A stretch of 64,000 bases of DNA from Streptomyces sp. PTY087I2 (GTDB lineage: Bacteria > Actinomycetota > Actinomycetes > Streptomycetales > Streptomycetaceae), in the NCBI RefSeq assembly GCF_001687325.1, contig NZ_LZRD01000004.1, positions 265,060 through 329,059 on the forward strand, in the 5' to 3' direction. A program made the position numbers and the translations under genes. The notes beneath the pieces are model-generated. The model had not been told where the DNA came from. It saw nothing but the letters and a program-made list of their open reading frames with translations, and did no database searches. Positions 53,082-63,544 of the stretch are shown one piece after another; positions within the stretch are counted from its first letter, which is position 1, and the number at the start of each line of letters is the position of its first letter.

Positions 53082-54388
53082 GTCTGACCTCGATCCTGCT
53101 GACGGTCCTGGGGATCGCCGTCTTCGTCGTGGGCCTGCTCTTCTCCATCGCCTGGCACGAGCTGGGCCACCTCTCCACGGCCAAGATGTTCGGCATCCGG
53201 GTCCCGCAGTACATGGTCGGGTTCGGCCCCACGCTCTGGTCGAAGAAGAAGGGCGACACGGAGTACGGCATCAAGGCCATCCCGGCCGGCGGCTACATCC
53301 GCATGATCGGGATGTTCCCGCCGGGCCCCGACGGCCGTCTCGAAGCCCGCTCCACCTCACCGTGGCGCGGCATGATCGAGGACGCCCGCTCCGCCGCCTT
53401 CGAGGAGCTGGAGCCGGGCGACGAGAAGCGCCTCTTCTACACGCGCAAGCCGTGGAAGCGCGTCATCGTCATGTTCGCCGGCCCCTTCATGAACCTGGTC
53501 CTCGCGGTCGCCATCTTCATGGGCGTCGCGATGACCTTCGGCTTCCAGACCCAGACCACCGAGGTCGGCGGCGTCCAGCAGTGCGTGATCTCGCAGAGCG
53601 AGAAGCGCCAGACCTGCAAGGCCGGCGACGACCCCTCGCCCGCCAAGGCCGCCGGGCTCCGCGAGGGCGACAAGATCATCGCCTTCGCCGGTACGAAGGT
53701 CGACGACTGGGCGACCCTCTCGGACCGCATCCGCGAGACGATCGGCCCCGCCACCATCGTCGTCGAACGCGACGGCAAGGAAGTCACGCTCGACGCGGTC
53801 CTGCGCGAGAACAAGGTCGCCAAGAAGGACAGCCGGGGCGAGGTCATCCCGAACGAGTTCGTCACGGCGGGCTACCTCGGCTTCGCAGCCCAGACCGAGA
53901 TCGTGCCGCTCTCCTTCGGCGACTCCGTCGTCCGCATGGGCGACATGATCGAGAACGGCGTCGACTCCATCATCGCCCTGCCCGGCAAGATCCCCGCCCT
54001 CTGGGACGCCGCCTTCAGCGACGGCGAACGGGCCGACGACTCGCCGGTCGGCGTGGTCGGCGCGGCCCGGATCGGCGGCGAGGTGATGAACCTCGACATC
54101 CCGGCCCAGAACCAGGTCGCGATGATGCTGTTCCTGCTCGCCGGCTTCAACCTGTCGCTGTTCCTGTTCAACATGCTCCCGCTGCTCCCGCTGGACGGCG
54201 GACACATCGCGGGCGCGCTCTGGGAGTCGCTGCGGCGCAATGTGGCCAAGGTCTTCCGGCGCCCCGACCCGGGCCCGTTCGACGTGGCCCGGCTGATGCC
54301 GGTCGCCTATGTGGTCGCGGGACTCTTCATCTGCTTCACGCTGCTGGTCCTGGTGGCCGACATCGTGAACCCCGTCAAGATCACCTGA
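53078..54388 (+). CDS. rseP: Site-2 intramembrane metalloprotease (RseP/Rip1 family)
   Basis: A 436-residue M50 zinc protease in the membrane. The HELGH zinc motif is at 27-31, a PDZ domain spans about 190-270 ([20 protein letters not shown]), and the second zinc motif LLPLDGGH is near residue 370, between C-terminal helices. These proteases cleave membrane-spanning anti-sigma factors or other membrane proteins. The start overlaps the dxr stop, so the two are co-translated. A bulged hairpin follows at 54412-54442. Confidence 0.95.
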   Translation: MSLTSILLTVLGIAVFVVGLLFSIAWHELGHLSTAKMFGIRVPQYMVGFGPTLWSKKKGDTEYGIKAIPAGGYIRMIGMFPPGPDGRLEARSTSPWRGMIEDARSAAFEELEPGDEKRLFYTRKPWKRVIVMFAGPFMNLVLAVAIFMGVAMTFGFQTQTTEVGGVQQCVISQSEKRQTCKAGDDPSPAKAAGLREGDKIIAFAGTKVDDWATLSDRIRETIGPATIVVERDGKEVTLDAVLRENKVAKKDSRGEVIPNEFVTAGYLGFAAQTEIVPLSFGDSVVRMGDMIENGVDSIIALPGKIPALWDAAFSDGERADDSPVGVVGAARIGGEVMNLDIPAQNQVAMMLFLLAGFNLSLFLFNMLPLLPLDGGHIAGALWESLRRNVAKVFRRPDPGPFDVARLMPVAYVVAGLFICFTLLVLVADIVNPVKIT

Positions 54389-54411
54389 TCGTTCCTTCCA
54401 CGTCACAGGTT

Positions 54412-54442
54412 GCGACCGGGCACACGCGTTGTGTCCGGTCGC
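54412..54442 (+). terminator. Hairpin after rseP
   Basis: GCGACCGGGCACAC (54412-54425) pairs with GTGTCCGGTCGC (54431-54442) with a small bulge. ispG then has its own likely -10, TAACCT at 54497-54502. Confidence 0.6.
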
Positions 54443-54561
54443 TCACCAACGGATGGACATGTCGACACGGGTGCGGCCGCCGGGGCTCCGGTGCCGTAAC
54501 CTCGAAGGCTGGAGCCCGCCGATCTCGGGACCTTGATCCACACCTTGGGGATGCACAGCGC

Positions 54562-55719
<1,158 letters not shown>

Positions 55720-55741
55720 CCTGCATCTTTCCGCACGATCA

Positions 55742-55774
55742 CCGCCCCGCCAGCCTTCGTGCCCGGCGGGGCGG
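55742..55774 (+). terminator. ispG terminator
   Basis: CCGCCCCGCC (55742-55751) pairs with GGCGGGGCGG (55765-55774) around a 13-nt loop. Confidence 0.75.
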
Positions 55775-55871
55775 CCGCGTCCGCGAAGGCCGTCTCCCGG
55801 ACTCGAGCGGTGTTCGAGGGTTTTGTCGGTTACAGTGCGGAAATCAGCAGACCGTATGGTGAGGCCCCCTC

Positions 55872-56717
55872 GTGTTGACGCACACCACTACCCGGGTCCT
55901 CGAACCCAGCGACCTCGGCGCCGCGCTCGCCATTCTCGAGAGCGAGCCCGTCGCCAACGCCTTCGTGACGTCCCGCGTGCAGGTCGCGGGGCTCGACCCC
56001 TGGCGCCTCGGCGGCGAGATGTGGGGCTGGTACGCCGACGGCAGGCTCCGCTCCCTGTGCTACTCCGGCGCCAACCTCGTCCCCATCTGTGCCGGGCCCG
56101 AAGCCGTCCGCGCCTTCGCCGACCGCGCCCGCCGGGCCGGCCGCCGCTGCTCGTCCATCGTCGGCCCCGCCGACCCCACCACCCAGCTGTGGCGGCTCCT
56201 CGAACCCAGCTGGGGACCCGCCCGCGAGGTCCGCGCCAACCAGCCCCTCATGGTCACCGAGAGCCCGGCCGCCGACATCACGCCCGACCCGCTCGTCCGC
56301 CGCATCCGCAAGGACGAGGTGGAGGTCCTGATGCCGGCCTGCGTCGCCATGTTCACCGAGGAGGTCGGCATCTCGCCGCTCGCCGGCGACGGCGGCCTCC
56401 TCTACCAGGCCCGCGTCGCCGAACTCATCAGCACCGGCCGCTCCTTCGCCCGTATCGACGACGGCAAGGTCGTCTTCAAGGCGGAGATCGGCGCGGCCAC
56501 CCCCCAGGCCTGCCAGATCCAAGGCGTCTGGGTCGCCCCCGAACACCGCGGCAAGGGCCTCTCCGAGACGGGCATGGCCGCCGTCCTGCGCTACGCCCTC
56601 GCCGACGTCGCCCCCGTCGTCAGCCTGTACGTGAACGACTACAACACCCCCGCCCGCAAGGCCTACCACCGCGTCGGCTTCCGCGAGGTCGGCGCGTTCA
56701 TGAGCGTCCTGTTCTGA
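55872..56717 (+). CDS. DUF4081-GNAT N-acetyltransferase
   Basis: A 281-residue protein with an N-terminal DUF4081-type domain (about 1-125, LGGEMWGWYADGRLRSLCYS) and a C-terminal GNAT fold (about 140-281). The acetyl-CoA motif A is IQGVWVAPEHRGKGLSETGM, and LYVNDYNTPARKAYHRVGF closes the fold. The acceptor is unknown. The start is GTG 55872 (next codon TTG). TACAGT near 55834 is a possible -10. It precedes a second acetyltransferase gene, and the ispG-GNAT-GNAT-proS order is seen in streptomycetes as far as I recall. Confidence 0.88.
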   Translation: MLTHTTTRVLEPSDLGAALAILESEPVANAFVTSRVQVAGLDPWRLGGEMWGWYADGRLRSLCYSGANLVPICAGPEAVRAFADRARRAGRRCSSIVGPADPTTQLWRLLEPSWGPAREVRANQPLMVTESPAADITPDPLVRRIRKDEVEVLMPACVAMFTEEVGISPLAGDGGLLYQARVAELISTGRSFARIDDGKVVFKAEIGAATPQACQIQGVWVAPEHRGKGLSETGMAAVLRYALADVAPVVSLYVNDYNTPARKAYHRVGFREVGAFMSVLF

Positions 56718-56752
56718 GCCGCCGCGCTCACCCGGGCACCCGCCCGGGCCAG

Positions 56753-56758
56753 TAGGGT
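56753..56758 (+). promoter_or_regulatory. -10 hexamer TAGGGT for leaderless GNAT transcript
   Basis: TAGGGT ends six bases before ATG 56765, with no ribosome site. Confidence 0.55.
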
Positions 56759-56764
56759 TCCCGC

Positions 56765-57337
56765 ATGGCAGCAGCCCCCGCAGAAGGACCCGCGGCACCC
56801 GACGCCCGGATCGGCCCCGTCGACCTCGCCGCCCGCGTCGACGAAGCCCTGCACGTCCAGGCGGCCGCCTTCGGACTCAGCCGGGAAGAGATCGACGTAC
56901 GCCGCCACATCGTCCTCAGGCACCTGGAACACCCCCGCGCCCGGGCACTCGGCGCCACCACCCCCGACGGACGGCTCGTCGGCTTCGTCTACGGGCTGCC
57001 CAACGACCGCTCCCAGTGGTGGTCCACCGTCGTCGAGCCCTATCTGCGGGCCACCGGGGCGGACGGCTGGCTCGACGACTCCTTCGTCATCACCGAACTC
57101 CATGTCCACCCCGACCACCAGCAGCGCGGCATCGGCCGCACCCTGATCACCACCATCACCGACGCCGTCGACCACCCCCGGTCGATCCTCTCGGCGATCG
57201 ACAAGGACAGCCCGGCCCGCGCCCTCTACCGCGCCCTCGGCTACCGCGACCTGGCCCGCCAGGTCGTCTTCCCGAGCGCCCCGCAGCCGTACGCGGTCAT
57301 GGGAGCGCCCCTGCCGCTCCAGCGGCCCCGGGCCTGA
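56765..57337 (+). CDS. GNAT family N-acetyltransferase
   Basis: A 190-residue single-domain acetyltransferase. The acetyl-CoA binding motif is ITELHVHPDHQQRGIGRTLI, followed by SILSAIDKDSPARALYRAL and the final strand GYRDLARQVVF. The acceptor substrate cannot be deduced. The transcript looks leaderless. proS follows after 69 bp with its own -10 (TAACCT, 57368-57373). Confidence 0.87.
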   Translation: MAAAPAEGPAAPDARIGPVDLAARVDEALHVQAAAFGLSREEIDVRRHIVLRHLEHPRARALGATTPDGRLVGFVYGLPNDRSQWWSTVVEPYLRATGADGWLDDSFVITELHVHPDHQQRGIGRTLITTITDAVDHPRSILSAIDKDSPARALYRALGYRDLARQVVFPSAPQPYAVMGAPLPLQRPRA

Positions 57338-57406
57338 ATGGATTTCCGCCTGCCCGCACCCCCCGGCTAACCTCGGGCTCACCACTTTCGCGAGCAGGAG
57401 TTCACC

Positions 57407-59110
57407 ATGGCCCAGGTCCAGCGCATGTCCCGATTGATGATCAAGACACTGCGCGACGACCCGGCGGACGCCGAGACGCTCAGCCACAAGCTGCTGGTCC
57501 GCGCCGGGTACGTGCGCCGCAACGCGGCCGGCATCTGGACCTGGCTGCCGCTCGGCAAGAAGGTCCTGGACAACATCTCCAACGTGGTCCGCGAGGAGAT
57601 GGACGCCATCGGCGCCCAGGAGGTCCTGCTGCCCGCCCTGCTGCCCAAGGAGCCCTACGAGGCGTCCGGCCGCTGGGAGGAGTACGGCGACCTGCTCTTC
57701 CGCCTCAAGGACCGCAAGGGCGGCGACTACCTCCTGGGCCCGACCCACGAGGAGATCTTCACCCAGACCGTCAAGGACCAGTGCACGTCCTACAAGGACC
57801 TGCCGGTGATGCTCTACCAGATCCAGACGAAGTACCGCGACGAGGCCCGCCCCCGCTCCGGCGTGCTCCGCGGCCGCGAGTTCCAGATGAAGGACTCGTA
57901 CAGCTTCGACACCACCGACGAGGGCCTGGCGCACTCCTACGCCCTGCACCGGGCCGCGTACATCAAGATCTTCGAGCGCCTGGGCCTGGACCACCGCATC
58001 GTCTCCGCCGTCTCCGGCGCGATGGGCGGCTCCGCCTCCGAGGAGTTCCTGGCGCCCGCGGCCGCCGGTGAGGACACCTTCGCCGACTGCCCGAACTGCG
58101 ACTACGCCGCCAACACCGAGGCCGTGACCTTCGCGCTCGCCCCGGTCGACGGCTCGGCGCACGGCGCGGTCGAGGAGCTGGACACCCCCGACACCCCGAC
58201 CATCGAGACCCTCGCCGAGCACCTGGGCGTCCCCGCCTCCGCCACGCTGAAGAACCTGCTGGTCAAGGTGGACGGCGAGATCGTCGCCGTCGGCGTCCCC
58301 GGCCACCGCGAGGTCGACCTCGGCAAGCTCGGCGAGCACCTGGCCCCCGCCGTCGTCGAGCTGGTCACCGCCGAGGACTTCGTCGGCCGCGACGACCTCG
58401 TACGCGGTTACGTCGGCCCCCAGGGCCTGGAGAAGGTCCGCTACCTCGCCGACCCCCGCGTCGCCCCCGGCACCTCCTGGATCACCGGCGCCAACAAGGA
58501 GGGCAAGCACGCGAAGAACGTCGTCGCGGGCCGCGACTTCGAGGTCGACGAGTACCTGGACGTCGTCGTCGTCGAGGAGGGCGACCCCTGCCCCCAGTGC
58601 GGCACCGGCCTCGTCCTGGACCGCGCCATCGAGATCGGCCACATCTTCCAGCTCGGCCGCAAGTACGCCGACACCTTCCAGCTCGACGTCCTCGGCCAGC
58701 AGGGCAAGCCCGTCCGCGTCACGATGGGCTCGTACGGCATCGGCGTCTCCCGCGCCGTGGCCGCGCTCACCGAGCAGACCGCCGACGACAAGGGCCTGTG
58801 CTGGCCCCGCGAGATCGCCCCGGCCGACGTCCACGTCGTCGCCGCGGGCAAGGCCCTCCAGACCGAACTGGCCCTGGAGGTCTCGGAGAAGCTCAACGCG
58901 GCCGGCCTGCGCGTCCTGGTCGACGACCGCCCCGGCGTCTCGCCCGGCGTGAAGTTCACCGACTCCGAGCTGATCGGCGTGCCCAAGATCCTGGTCGCGG
59001 GCCGCCGCTCCGCCGACGGCGTCCTGGAGCTGAAGGACCGCCGCACCGGCGAGCGCGAGGAACTGACCGTCGACGAGGCGATCGCCCGCCTGACGGCCGA
59101 CCTGGCCTGA
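57407..59110 (+). CDS. proS: Prolyl-tRNA synthetase
   Basis: A 567-residue class II synthetase of the bacterial ProS type. Motif 2/3 regions are visible ([38 protein letters not shown]). Between them lies the YbaK-like editing insertion (about 225-390, [20 protein letters not shown]), which clears alanyl-tRNA(Pro). The anticodon-binding domain is C-terminal. ATG 57407 follows GCAGGAG. TAACCT at 57368 gives a ~27-nt leader. A strong terminator follows directly. Confidence 0.97.
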   Translation: MAQVQRMSRLMIKTLRDDPADAETLSHKLLVRAGYVRRNAAGIWTWLPLGKKVLDNISNVVREEMDAIGAQEVLLPALLPKEPYEASGRWEEYGDLLFRLKDRKGGDYLLGPTHEEIFTQTVKDQCTSYKDLPVMLYQIQTKYRDEARPRSGVLRGREFQMKDSYSFDTTDEGLAHSYALHRAAYIKIFERLGLDHRIVSAVSGAMGGSASEEFLAPAAAGEDTFADCPNCDYAANTEAVTFALAPVDGSAHGAVEELDTPDTPTIETLAEHLGVPASATLKNLLVKVDGEIVAVGVPGHREVDLGKLGEHLAPAVVELVTAEDFVGRDDLVRGYVGPQGLEKVRYLADPRVAPGTSWITGANKEGKHAKNVVAGRDFEVDEYLDVVVVEEGDPCPQCGTGLVLDRAIEIGHIFQLGRKYADTFQLDVLGQQGKPVRVTMGSYGIGVSRAVAALTEQTADDKGLCWPREIAPADVHVVAAGKALQTELALEVSEKLNAAGLRVLVDDRPGVSPGVKFTDSELIGVPKILVAGRRSADGVLELKDRRTGEREELTVDEAIARLTADLA

Positions 59111-59123
59111 TCAGCCGATGGGA

Positions 59124-59156
59124 AAGGCCCCCGCGCACGCGTTGCGCGGGGGCCTT
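59124..59156 (+). terminator. proS terminator
   Basis: AAGGCCCCCGCGCA (59124-59137) and TGCGCGGGGGCCTT (59143-59156) form a perfect 14-bp stem with a 5-nt loop. Confidence 0.92.
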
Positions 59157-59191
59157 CGCCCGTGCCTGCTCGGCACATCGGCGTACGACGA

Positions 59192-59220
59192 GGGCCCCCG
59201 CGCACCGAGCGTGGGGGCCC
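59192..59220 (-). terminator. Terminator for the minus-strand pseudokinase gene
   Basis: GGGCCCCCGCGC (59192-59203) pairs with GCGTGGGGGCCC (59209-59220) with one G-U pair and a 5-nt loop, 23 bp beyond the stop at 59244. The two hairpins separate convergent genes. Confidence 0.8.
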
Positions 59221-59243
59221 CTTCCCGTCCGTACGGAGAACCG

Positions 59244-60173
59244 TTACAGCCAGCCCGCGAACTCCAGGTTCACCTCGCCCATCTGCCGCCGCCCCTCGGC
59301 CAGCGCGCGGGTGCCCGACTCGACCGCCCGGAACAGCGTCCAGCCGTGCAGCCGCGCCTGCTCCACCTCCAGCGACTCCGCCAGCTTCTTGACCCGCCGC
59401 CGCGCCGTCGCCGGGCCGCCGGGGGAGGCGATCAGATCCTCCGCCCGGTCCCGCACCAGCCGCGCCAGGTCATAGGCGCGCTCGCCCACCAGCGGCTCGG
59501 GGCCCACCGTCAGCCATGGCGCCCGCTCCCCGGACAGCACCTTGCTCTGCCGGAAGTTGCCGTGCAGCAGAAGCAGTTCGGGCGCGTTCTCGACCAGCTC
59601 CGCCCGGGCCGCGAGCGCCGCGTCCACCAGCGGCGCCAGCTCCGGGTCGGCCTCGGCGGCCGCCCGCATCCCGGCGCTCTGCGCCTTGGTCCGACCGGCC
59701 ACCGTCTCGAAGGTGTGCCCGGCGGGCGGCTCCACCCACAGCCGGCGCAGCGTGCCCGCCGCTTCCAGCAGGGCCTTCGCCTCCGGCAGCGAGCGCAGCG
59801 ACACCTCGGGGTGCAGCCGCTCCAGCAGCAGCACCCCCGACGCGCCGGACTCCGCTCCGGCCGGGTCCGGGGCGTCCAGCGGCTGCACCGCGCCCCAGCC
59901 GTTCCAGTGCTCCAGCGCCGCCCGCTCCAGCTCCGGCGCGGCGACCGGCGGGGCGATCTTCAGGGCGGCCGGGGTCCCGTCGGCCCGCCGCACCAGCACC
60001 ACCAGGGAGCTGCGCCCGCCGGGGGCGGCCACCCGCTCCACGGTCAGGCCGTCCCCGGCGGCGAGCGCCCGCTCGGTCAGCGCGGGGAGCCCGGCCAGCC
60101 AGTCGGCCGCCGCGGCGTCCCCGTACATCTCACCGAGCGCGCGTACCAGGCGCTGCGGCGGTTCGCAACCCAT
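59244..60173 (-). CDS. Aminoglycoside phosphotransferase-fold protein lacking catalytic aspartates
   Basis: A 309-residue kinase-fold protein like the APH(6)/hydroxyurea-resistance group. The ATP-anchoring lysine is kept (K72 in AALKIA), but the catalytic loop, normally LHGDLHxxNVL, reads LLHGNFRQSKVL (Asn 206 for Asp), and the metal Asp of the next motif (IDPK) is Gly 224 in LTVGPEPLVGERAYDLARLV. So phosphotransfer is unlikely, although the fold appears intact. ATG 60173 follows AAGGGAA. It is the last of three minus-strand genes with the ferritin-like and lipoprotein genes. Confidence 0.8.
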   Translation of the reverse strand: MGCEPPQRLVRALGEMYGDAAAADWLAGLPALTERALAAGDGLTVERVAAPGGRSSLVVLVRRADGTPAALKIAPPVAAPELERAALEHWNGWGAVQPLDAPDPAGAESGASGVLLLERLHPEVSLRSLPEAKALLEAAGTLRRLWVEPPAGHTFETVAGRTKAQSAGMRAAAEADPELAPLVDAALAARAELVENAPELLLLHGNFRQSKVLSGERAPWLTVGPEPLVGERAYDLARLVRDRAEDLIASPGGPATARRRVKKLAESLEVEQARLHGWTLFRAVESGTRALAEGRRQMGEVNLEFAGWL

Positions 60174-60205
60174 ACGTCGTGTGTTCCCTTTCCGGATCCT
60201 TCGGA

Positions 60206-60724
60206 TCAGCGCGTCCCGTCCGCGCCCGCGGCCTCCACCGGGCCCGTCGCGGCCGGATCCGCGCCGGCGGCCCGCTCGGCGAGCCCCGGAAAGGCTACGT
60301 TGCCGCCCCGCCACCGGGCCGACCGCACCGCGGCCTCCCGCAGCGCGCCCGCGGCGTCCTTGCGCCGGGGGCCCTCGGTGGCCCGTACGAGATCGGCGTA
60401 GGCGCCCGCGACCCGGTCCTCCAGGACCGCGGCGAGCCGCACCGCCGCCCGCCCGTCCGGCACGGCGAACGGCAGGGCGTACGCGGCGTTCGCGGCCACC
60501 GGGCGTCCGCCCAGGTCCCGGGCGGTGCGCGCCAGCGCGTCCCGGCGGGCCCGGTGCGCGTCGTGCGCCGACCGGGCCTCGGATCCCCGCTTCCCGTCGA
60601 GACGGCCGCCCAGCACGCCGTACCCGTACACGGCGGCGTGTTCGGCGGCCAGGGCGGCCTGTACGGCGGTCAGCTCGGGGGAGTCGGAGTCGTCATCGGA
60701 CCGCCGGATCGAACGGGTGCTCAT
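60206..60724 (-). CDS. Ferritin-like domain protein (DUF4439 type)
   Basis: A 172-residue helical protein with the DUF4439 pattern: LTAVQAALAAEHAAVYGYGV, then AHDAHRARRDALARTARDLG and YALPFAVPDGRAAVRLAAVL. The Glu/His positions resemble a ferritin-like four-helix bundle, but a metal site is not proven. ATG 60724 overlaps the stop of the lipoprotein gene by four bases. The pair probably works together; function is unknown. Confidence 0.82.
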   Translation of the reverse strand: MSTRSIRRSDDDSDSPELTAVQAALAAEHAAVYGYGVLGGRLDGKRGSEARSAHDAHRARRDALARTARDLGGRPVAANAAYALPFAVPDGRAAVRLAAVLEDRVAGAYADLVRATEGPRRKDAAGALREAAVRSARWRGGNVAFPGLAERAAGADPAATGPVEAAGADGTR

Positions 60725-61281
60725 ACGGCTGTCTCCTCGGCCAGTTCGGTCAGCAGATACGCGTGCGCCGCCGCGGCCGCCGCCACCGAGGCCAGCAGCC
60801 GGGCCAGCTCCGGTCCGGCGCTCAGCAGGGCCTCGGCGTACGCGTCGGCCCGGCGGCGCTCGGCGACGGCCAGCTCCCGCACCGCGGCCTTCGGATCGGC
60901 CGACACCGGACCGGGGGGTGCCGGAGGAGCCTCGTCGCCCTTCGGCGCACCTTTCTCCGATTCGTTCTTCTTCGGTGCGTCCTTCGCGCGCGGCGGCGCC
61001 AGCGCCTTGCCGTGCTCGGCCACGGCCGCCCGCAGCGGTACGAGTCCCGCCGCCGTGGCCGGATGCGCCTCGGCCACCAGGTCGTACTGGGCGAGCAGAA
61101 GGGCGCCGTCGCGCACCGCCTTCTCGCGCAGTGTCTTCTCAGCCTTCGCGGTGGTGTCCCGGGCGGGCTTCTTCCCCCCGGCGGGTTCGTCGTCGCCCCC
61201 GCAGCCGGTCAGCACCGCACCCAGGGCGAGCGCTCCCGTCGCGGTGAGCGCCCCCCTGCGCGTCGTCCCCGTGCGCCGCAC
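60721..61281 (-). CDS. Putative Tat lipoprotein linked to DUF4439 protein
   Basis: A 186-residue protein with a signal RRTGTTRRGALTATGALALG and lipobox LTGC. A Lys-rich linker (PKKNESEKGAPKGDEAPPA) precedes a C-terminal Ala-rich helical segment (AYAEALLSAGPELARLLASV). GTG 61281 has AGGAG upstream, so I reject the longer frame to 61437. The mature helices look like a second ferritin-like half with LLLAQYDLVAEAH. It overlaps the following DUF4439 gene (ATGA), and both may form an exported-anchored complex. Confidence 0.78.
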   Translation of the reverse strand: MRRTGTTRRGALTATGALALGAVLTGCGGDDEPAGGKKPARDTTAKAEKTLREKAVRDGALLLAQYDLVAEAHPATAAGLVPLRAAVAEHGKALAPPRAKDAPKKNESEKGAPKGDEAPPAPPGPVSADPKAAVRELAVAERRRADAYAEALLSAGPELARLLASVAAAAAAHAYLLTELAEETAV

Positions 61282-61457
61282 GTTTCTCCTTCGGGCCTGG
61301 ACCGGTCCTGACAGGATCTGTCCTGATGTGATCACCGCAGGCGAGCGTACCCGCGGCCGAGCGGCAGGCGGACGGCAACACCCCTGGCGACCGGATACCC
61401 TTTGACCTGACGCACGACGATCCCCACAACAGCACACGCGGCCGAGGAGTCACCCGG

Positions 61458-61961
61458 ATGAGCACCACCCAGAGCGAGAGGCTGCGCGGGCTGCTGGAAC
61501 CGCTCGTCAGCGCGCAGCAGCTGGACCTCGAGGAGATCGAGGTGTCCCGGGCCGGCCGACGGGGAGTGCTGCGGGTCATCGTGGACTCCGAGGAGGGCGT
61601 GGAGCTGGACGCCTGTGCGGAGCTGAGCCGCGCGATCTCGCAGAAGCTGGATGAGACCGACGCGATGGGCGAGGGCGAGTACGTCCTCGAAGTCAGCTCC
61701 CCCGGCGCGGACCGCCCGCTGACCGAGCACCGCCACTACGTACGCGCCACCGGCCGACTGGCCAGGTTCCACCTGACCGGCGGCGGCTCCGGCGAGCTGG
61801 TCGCCCGCATCCTCGCCGTCGACGAGGACGGGCTCGACCTCGAAGTGCCCGGCGTCAAGGGCCGCAAGCCCACCGCCCGCCGCCTCGCCTTCGACGAGAT
61901 CGCCAAGGCGCGCGTGGAGATCGAATTCAACCGCAAGGACAAGAAGGAAGAGGAGGCGTAG
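61458..61961 (+). CDS. rimP: Ribosome maturation factor RimP
   Basis: A 167-residue RimP, needed for 30S assembly. N-terminal domain: [34 protein letters not shown]; the conserved [20 protein letters not shown] motif; an SH3-like C-terminal domain ending in the basic tail [13 protein letters not shown] 61458 follows GAGGAG. nusA starts two bases after its stop, the standard bacterial rimP-nusA-ylxR-infB order. Confidence 0.96.
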   Translation: MSTTQSERLRGLLEPLVSAQQLDLEEIEVSRAGRRGVLRVIVDSEEGVELDACAELSRAISQKLDETDAMGEGEYVLEVSSPGADRPLTEHRHYVRATGRLARFHLTGGGSGELVARILAVDEDGLDLEVPGVKGRKPTARRLAFDEIAKARVEIEFNRKDKKEEEA

Positions 61962-61963
61962 CC

Positions 61964-63004
61964 GTGGACATCGATGTGAAGCTTCTGAAGGGCTTGGCGC
62001 AGGACAAGGAGATCCCCTTCGACGTGCTCGTCGGGGCGATCGAGTCGGCCCTCCTCATCGCGTACCACCGCACCGACGGCAGCTACCGCCGCGCGCGCGT
62101 GAAGCTCGACGAGAACGGCCACGTCACCGTGTGGGCCAAGGAGGACCCGGCCGACCTCGAAGAGGGCCAGGAGCCCAAGGAGTTCGACGACACCCCCTCC
62201 GGATTCGGCCGGATCGCGGCGACCACCGCCAAGCAGGTCATCCTCCAGCGGCTGCGCGACGCCGAGGACGACAAGACCTTCGGCGAGTACGCCGGCCACG
62301 AGGGCGACGTCGTCACCGGCGTCGTCCAGCAGGGCAAGGACCCCAAGAACGTCCTGGTCGACATCGGCAAGCTGGAAGCCATCCTTCCGGTGCAGGAGCA
62401 GGTCCCGGGCGAGGAGTACACCCACGGCCTGCGTCTGCGTACGTACGTCGTCCGGGTCGCCAAGGGCGTCCGCGGCCCGTCGGTGACGCTCTCGCGCACC
62501 CACCCCAACCTGGTGAAGAAGCTCTTCGCGCTGGAGGTCCCGGAGATCGCGGACGGCTCGGTGGTCATCGAGGCCATCGCCCGCGAGGCCGGTCACCGCA
62601 CCAAGATCGCCGTACGCTCCACCCGCGCGGGACTGAACCCCAAGGGTGCCTGCATCGGCCCGATGGGCAGCCGGGTGCGCAACGTCATGGCCGAGCTGCA
62701 CGGCGAGAAGATCGACATCGTGGACTGGTCCGACGACCCGGCCGAGATGGTCGCCAACGCGCTCTCGCCCGCCCGGGTGAGCAAGGTCGAGGTCGTCGAC
62801 CTCGGCGCCCGCTCCGCCCGCGTCACCGTGCCGGACTACCAGCTGTCGCTGGCGATCGGCAAAGAGGGACAGAACGCCCGCCTCGCCGCCCGCCTCACCG
62901 GCTGGCGGATCGACATCCGGCCGGACACCGAGACGGACGAGGAGCGGGAGAACGCCGACCGCGAGCGGGCCGAGCGGGCCCGGGAGCGCTCGGAAAGGCG
63001 TTGA
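61964..63004 (+). CDS. nusA: Transcription termination/antitermination factor NusA
   Basis: A 346-residue NusA: N-terminal RNA-polymerase-binding domain (1-100), S1 domain ([20 protein letters not shown]), KH1 ([20 protein letters not shown], then [16 protein letters not shown]) and KH2 ([20 protein letters not shown]). It lacks the extra acidic repeats of E. coli NusA, as usual for actinobacteria; the C-tail is highly charged ([14 protein letters not shown]). GTG 61964 has GAGGAGG upstream. The following 113 bp to ylxR show no strong hairpin. Confidence 0.97.
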   Translation: MDIDVKLLKGLAQDKEIPFDVLVGAIESALLIAYHRTDGSYRRARVKLDENGHVTVWAKEDPADLEEGQEPKEFDDTPSGFGRIAATTAKQVILQRLRDAEDDKTFGEYAGHEGDVVTGVVQQGKDPKNVLVDIGKLEAILPVQEQVPGEEYTHGLRLRTYVVRVAKGVRGPSVTLSRTHPNLVKKLFALEVPEIADGSVVIEAIAREAGHRTKIAVRSTRAGLNPKGACIGPMGSRVRNVMAELHGEKIDIVDWSDDPAEMVANALSPARVSKVEVVDLGARSARVTVPDYQLSLAIGKEGQNARLAARLTGWRIDIRPDTETDEERENADRERAERARERSERR

Positions 63005-63117
63005 CCCGGAGCCGCTCCAGGGAATAGATCTTGGACGCACGCCGCTGAGATCACGACAACATCCGTTCGATTTTTGCCCCAAAGGGGTGAGGTCGGTACG
63101 GGGAGGTAGACTTAAAC

Positions 63118-63396
63118 GTGTCTGGCCGGACGCAAGCCCGCGCTTGCCCCGAGCGAACCTGCGTGGGATGCCGGGAGCGAGTGACCAAGAGCGAGCTGCT
63201 GCGCATCGTGGTGGACGAGGGCGCCTGCGCCCCTGATCCACGCGGTACGCTGCCCGGCCGGGGTGCGTATGTGCACCCCACCTCTGTCTGTCTCGACCTG
63301 GCGGTTCGCCGCCGGGCATTCCCCCGGGCCTTCAAGGCCAAGGGGCCGTTCGACACCGCGGCACTCACGCGGTTCGTCGAACGGGTGACACCGTAA
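63118..63396 (+). CDS. ylxR: YlxR family RNA/DNA-binding protein
   Basis: A 92-residue YlxR protein. The CVGCRERVTKSELLRIV core and GRGAYVHPTSVCLDLAVRRR loop match the family; the PGRGAY loop has been linked to nucleic-acid binding, and some members act as nucleoid-associated regulators. GTG 63118 is used and no ribosome site is evident. It is in the nusA-infB operon. Confidence 0.93.
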   Translation: MSGRTQARACPERTCVGCRERVTKSELLRIVVDEGACAPDPRGTLPGRGAYVHPTSVCLDLAVRRRAFPRAFKAKGPFDTAALTRFVERVTP

Positions 63397-63466
63397 GAAA
63401 GTGAACGGCACGGGACCCCGTGCGGTCAGGTACCTCGCGAGTTGGAAGTAGGTCGAGATTGCGATG

Positions 63467-63505
63467 AGCACTCGATGAGTACGCGATGAGTACGCCCATG
63501 AAGTA
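63467..63505 (+). repeat. Three short GATGAG(C/T)AC repeats before infB
   Basis: CGATGAGCACT, CGATGAGTACG and CGATGAGTACG follow one another in the 148-bp ylxR-infB gap. They lie ~40-80 bp before the infB start. Function is unknown; a leader or short upstream reading frame is possible. Confidence 0.5.
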
Positions 63506-63544
63506 GCGACGGTCCGGCGGTAACCCGGACCTAAAAGGAGCGAA

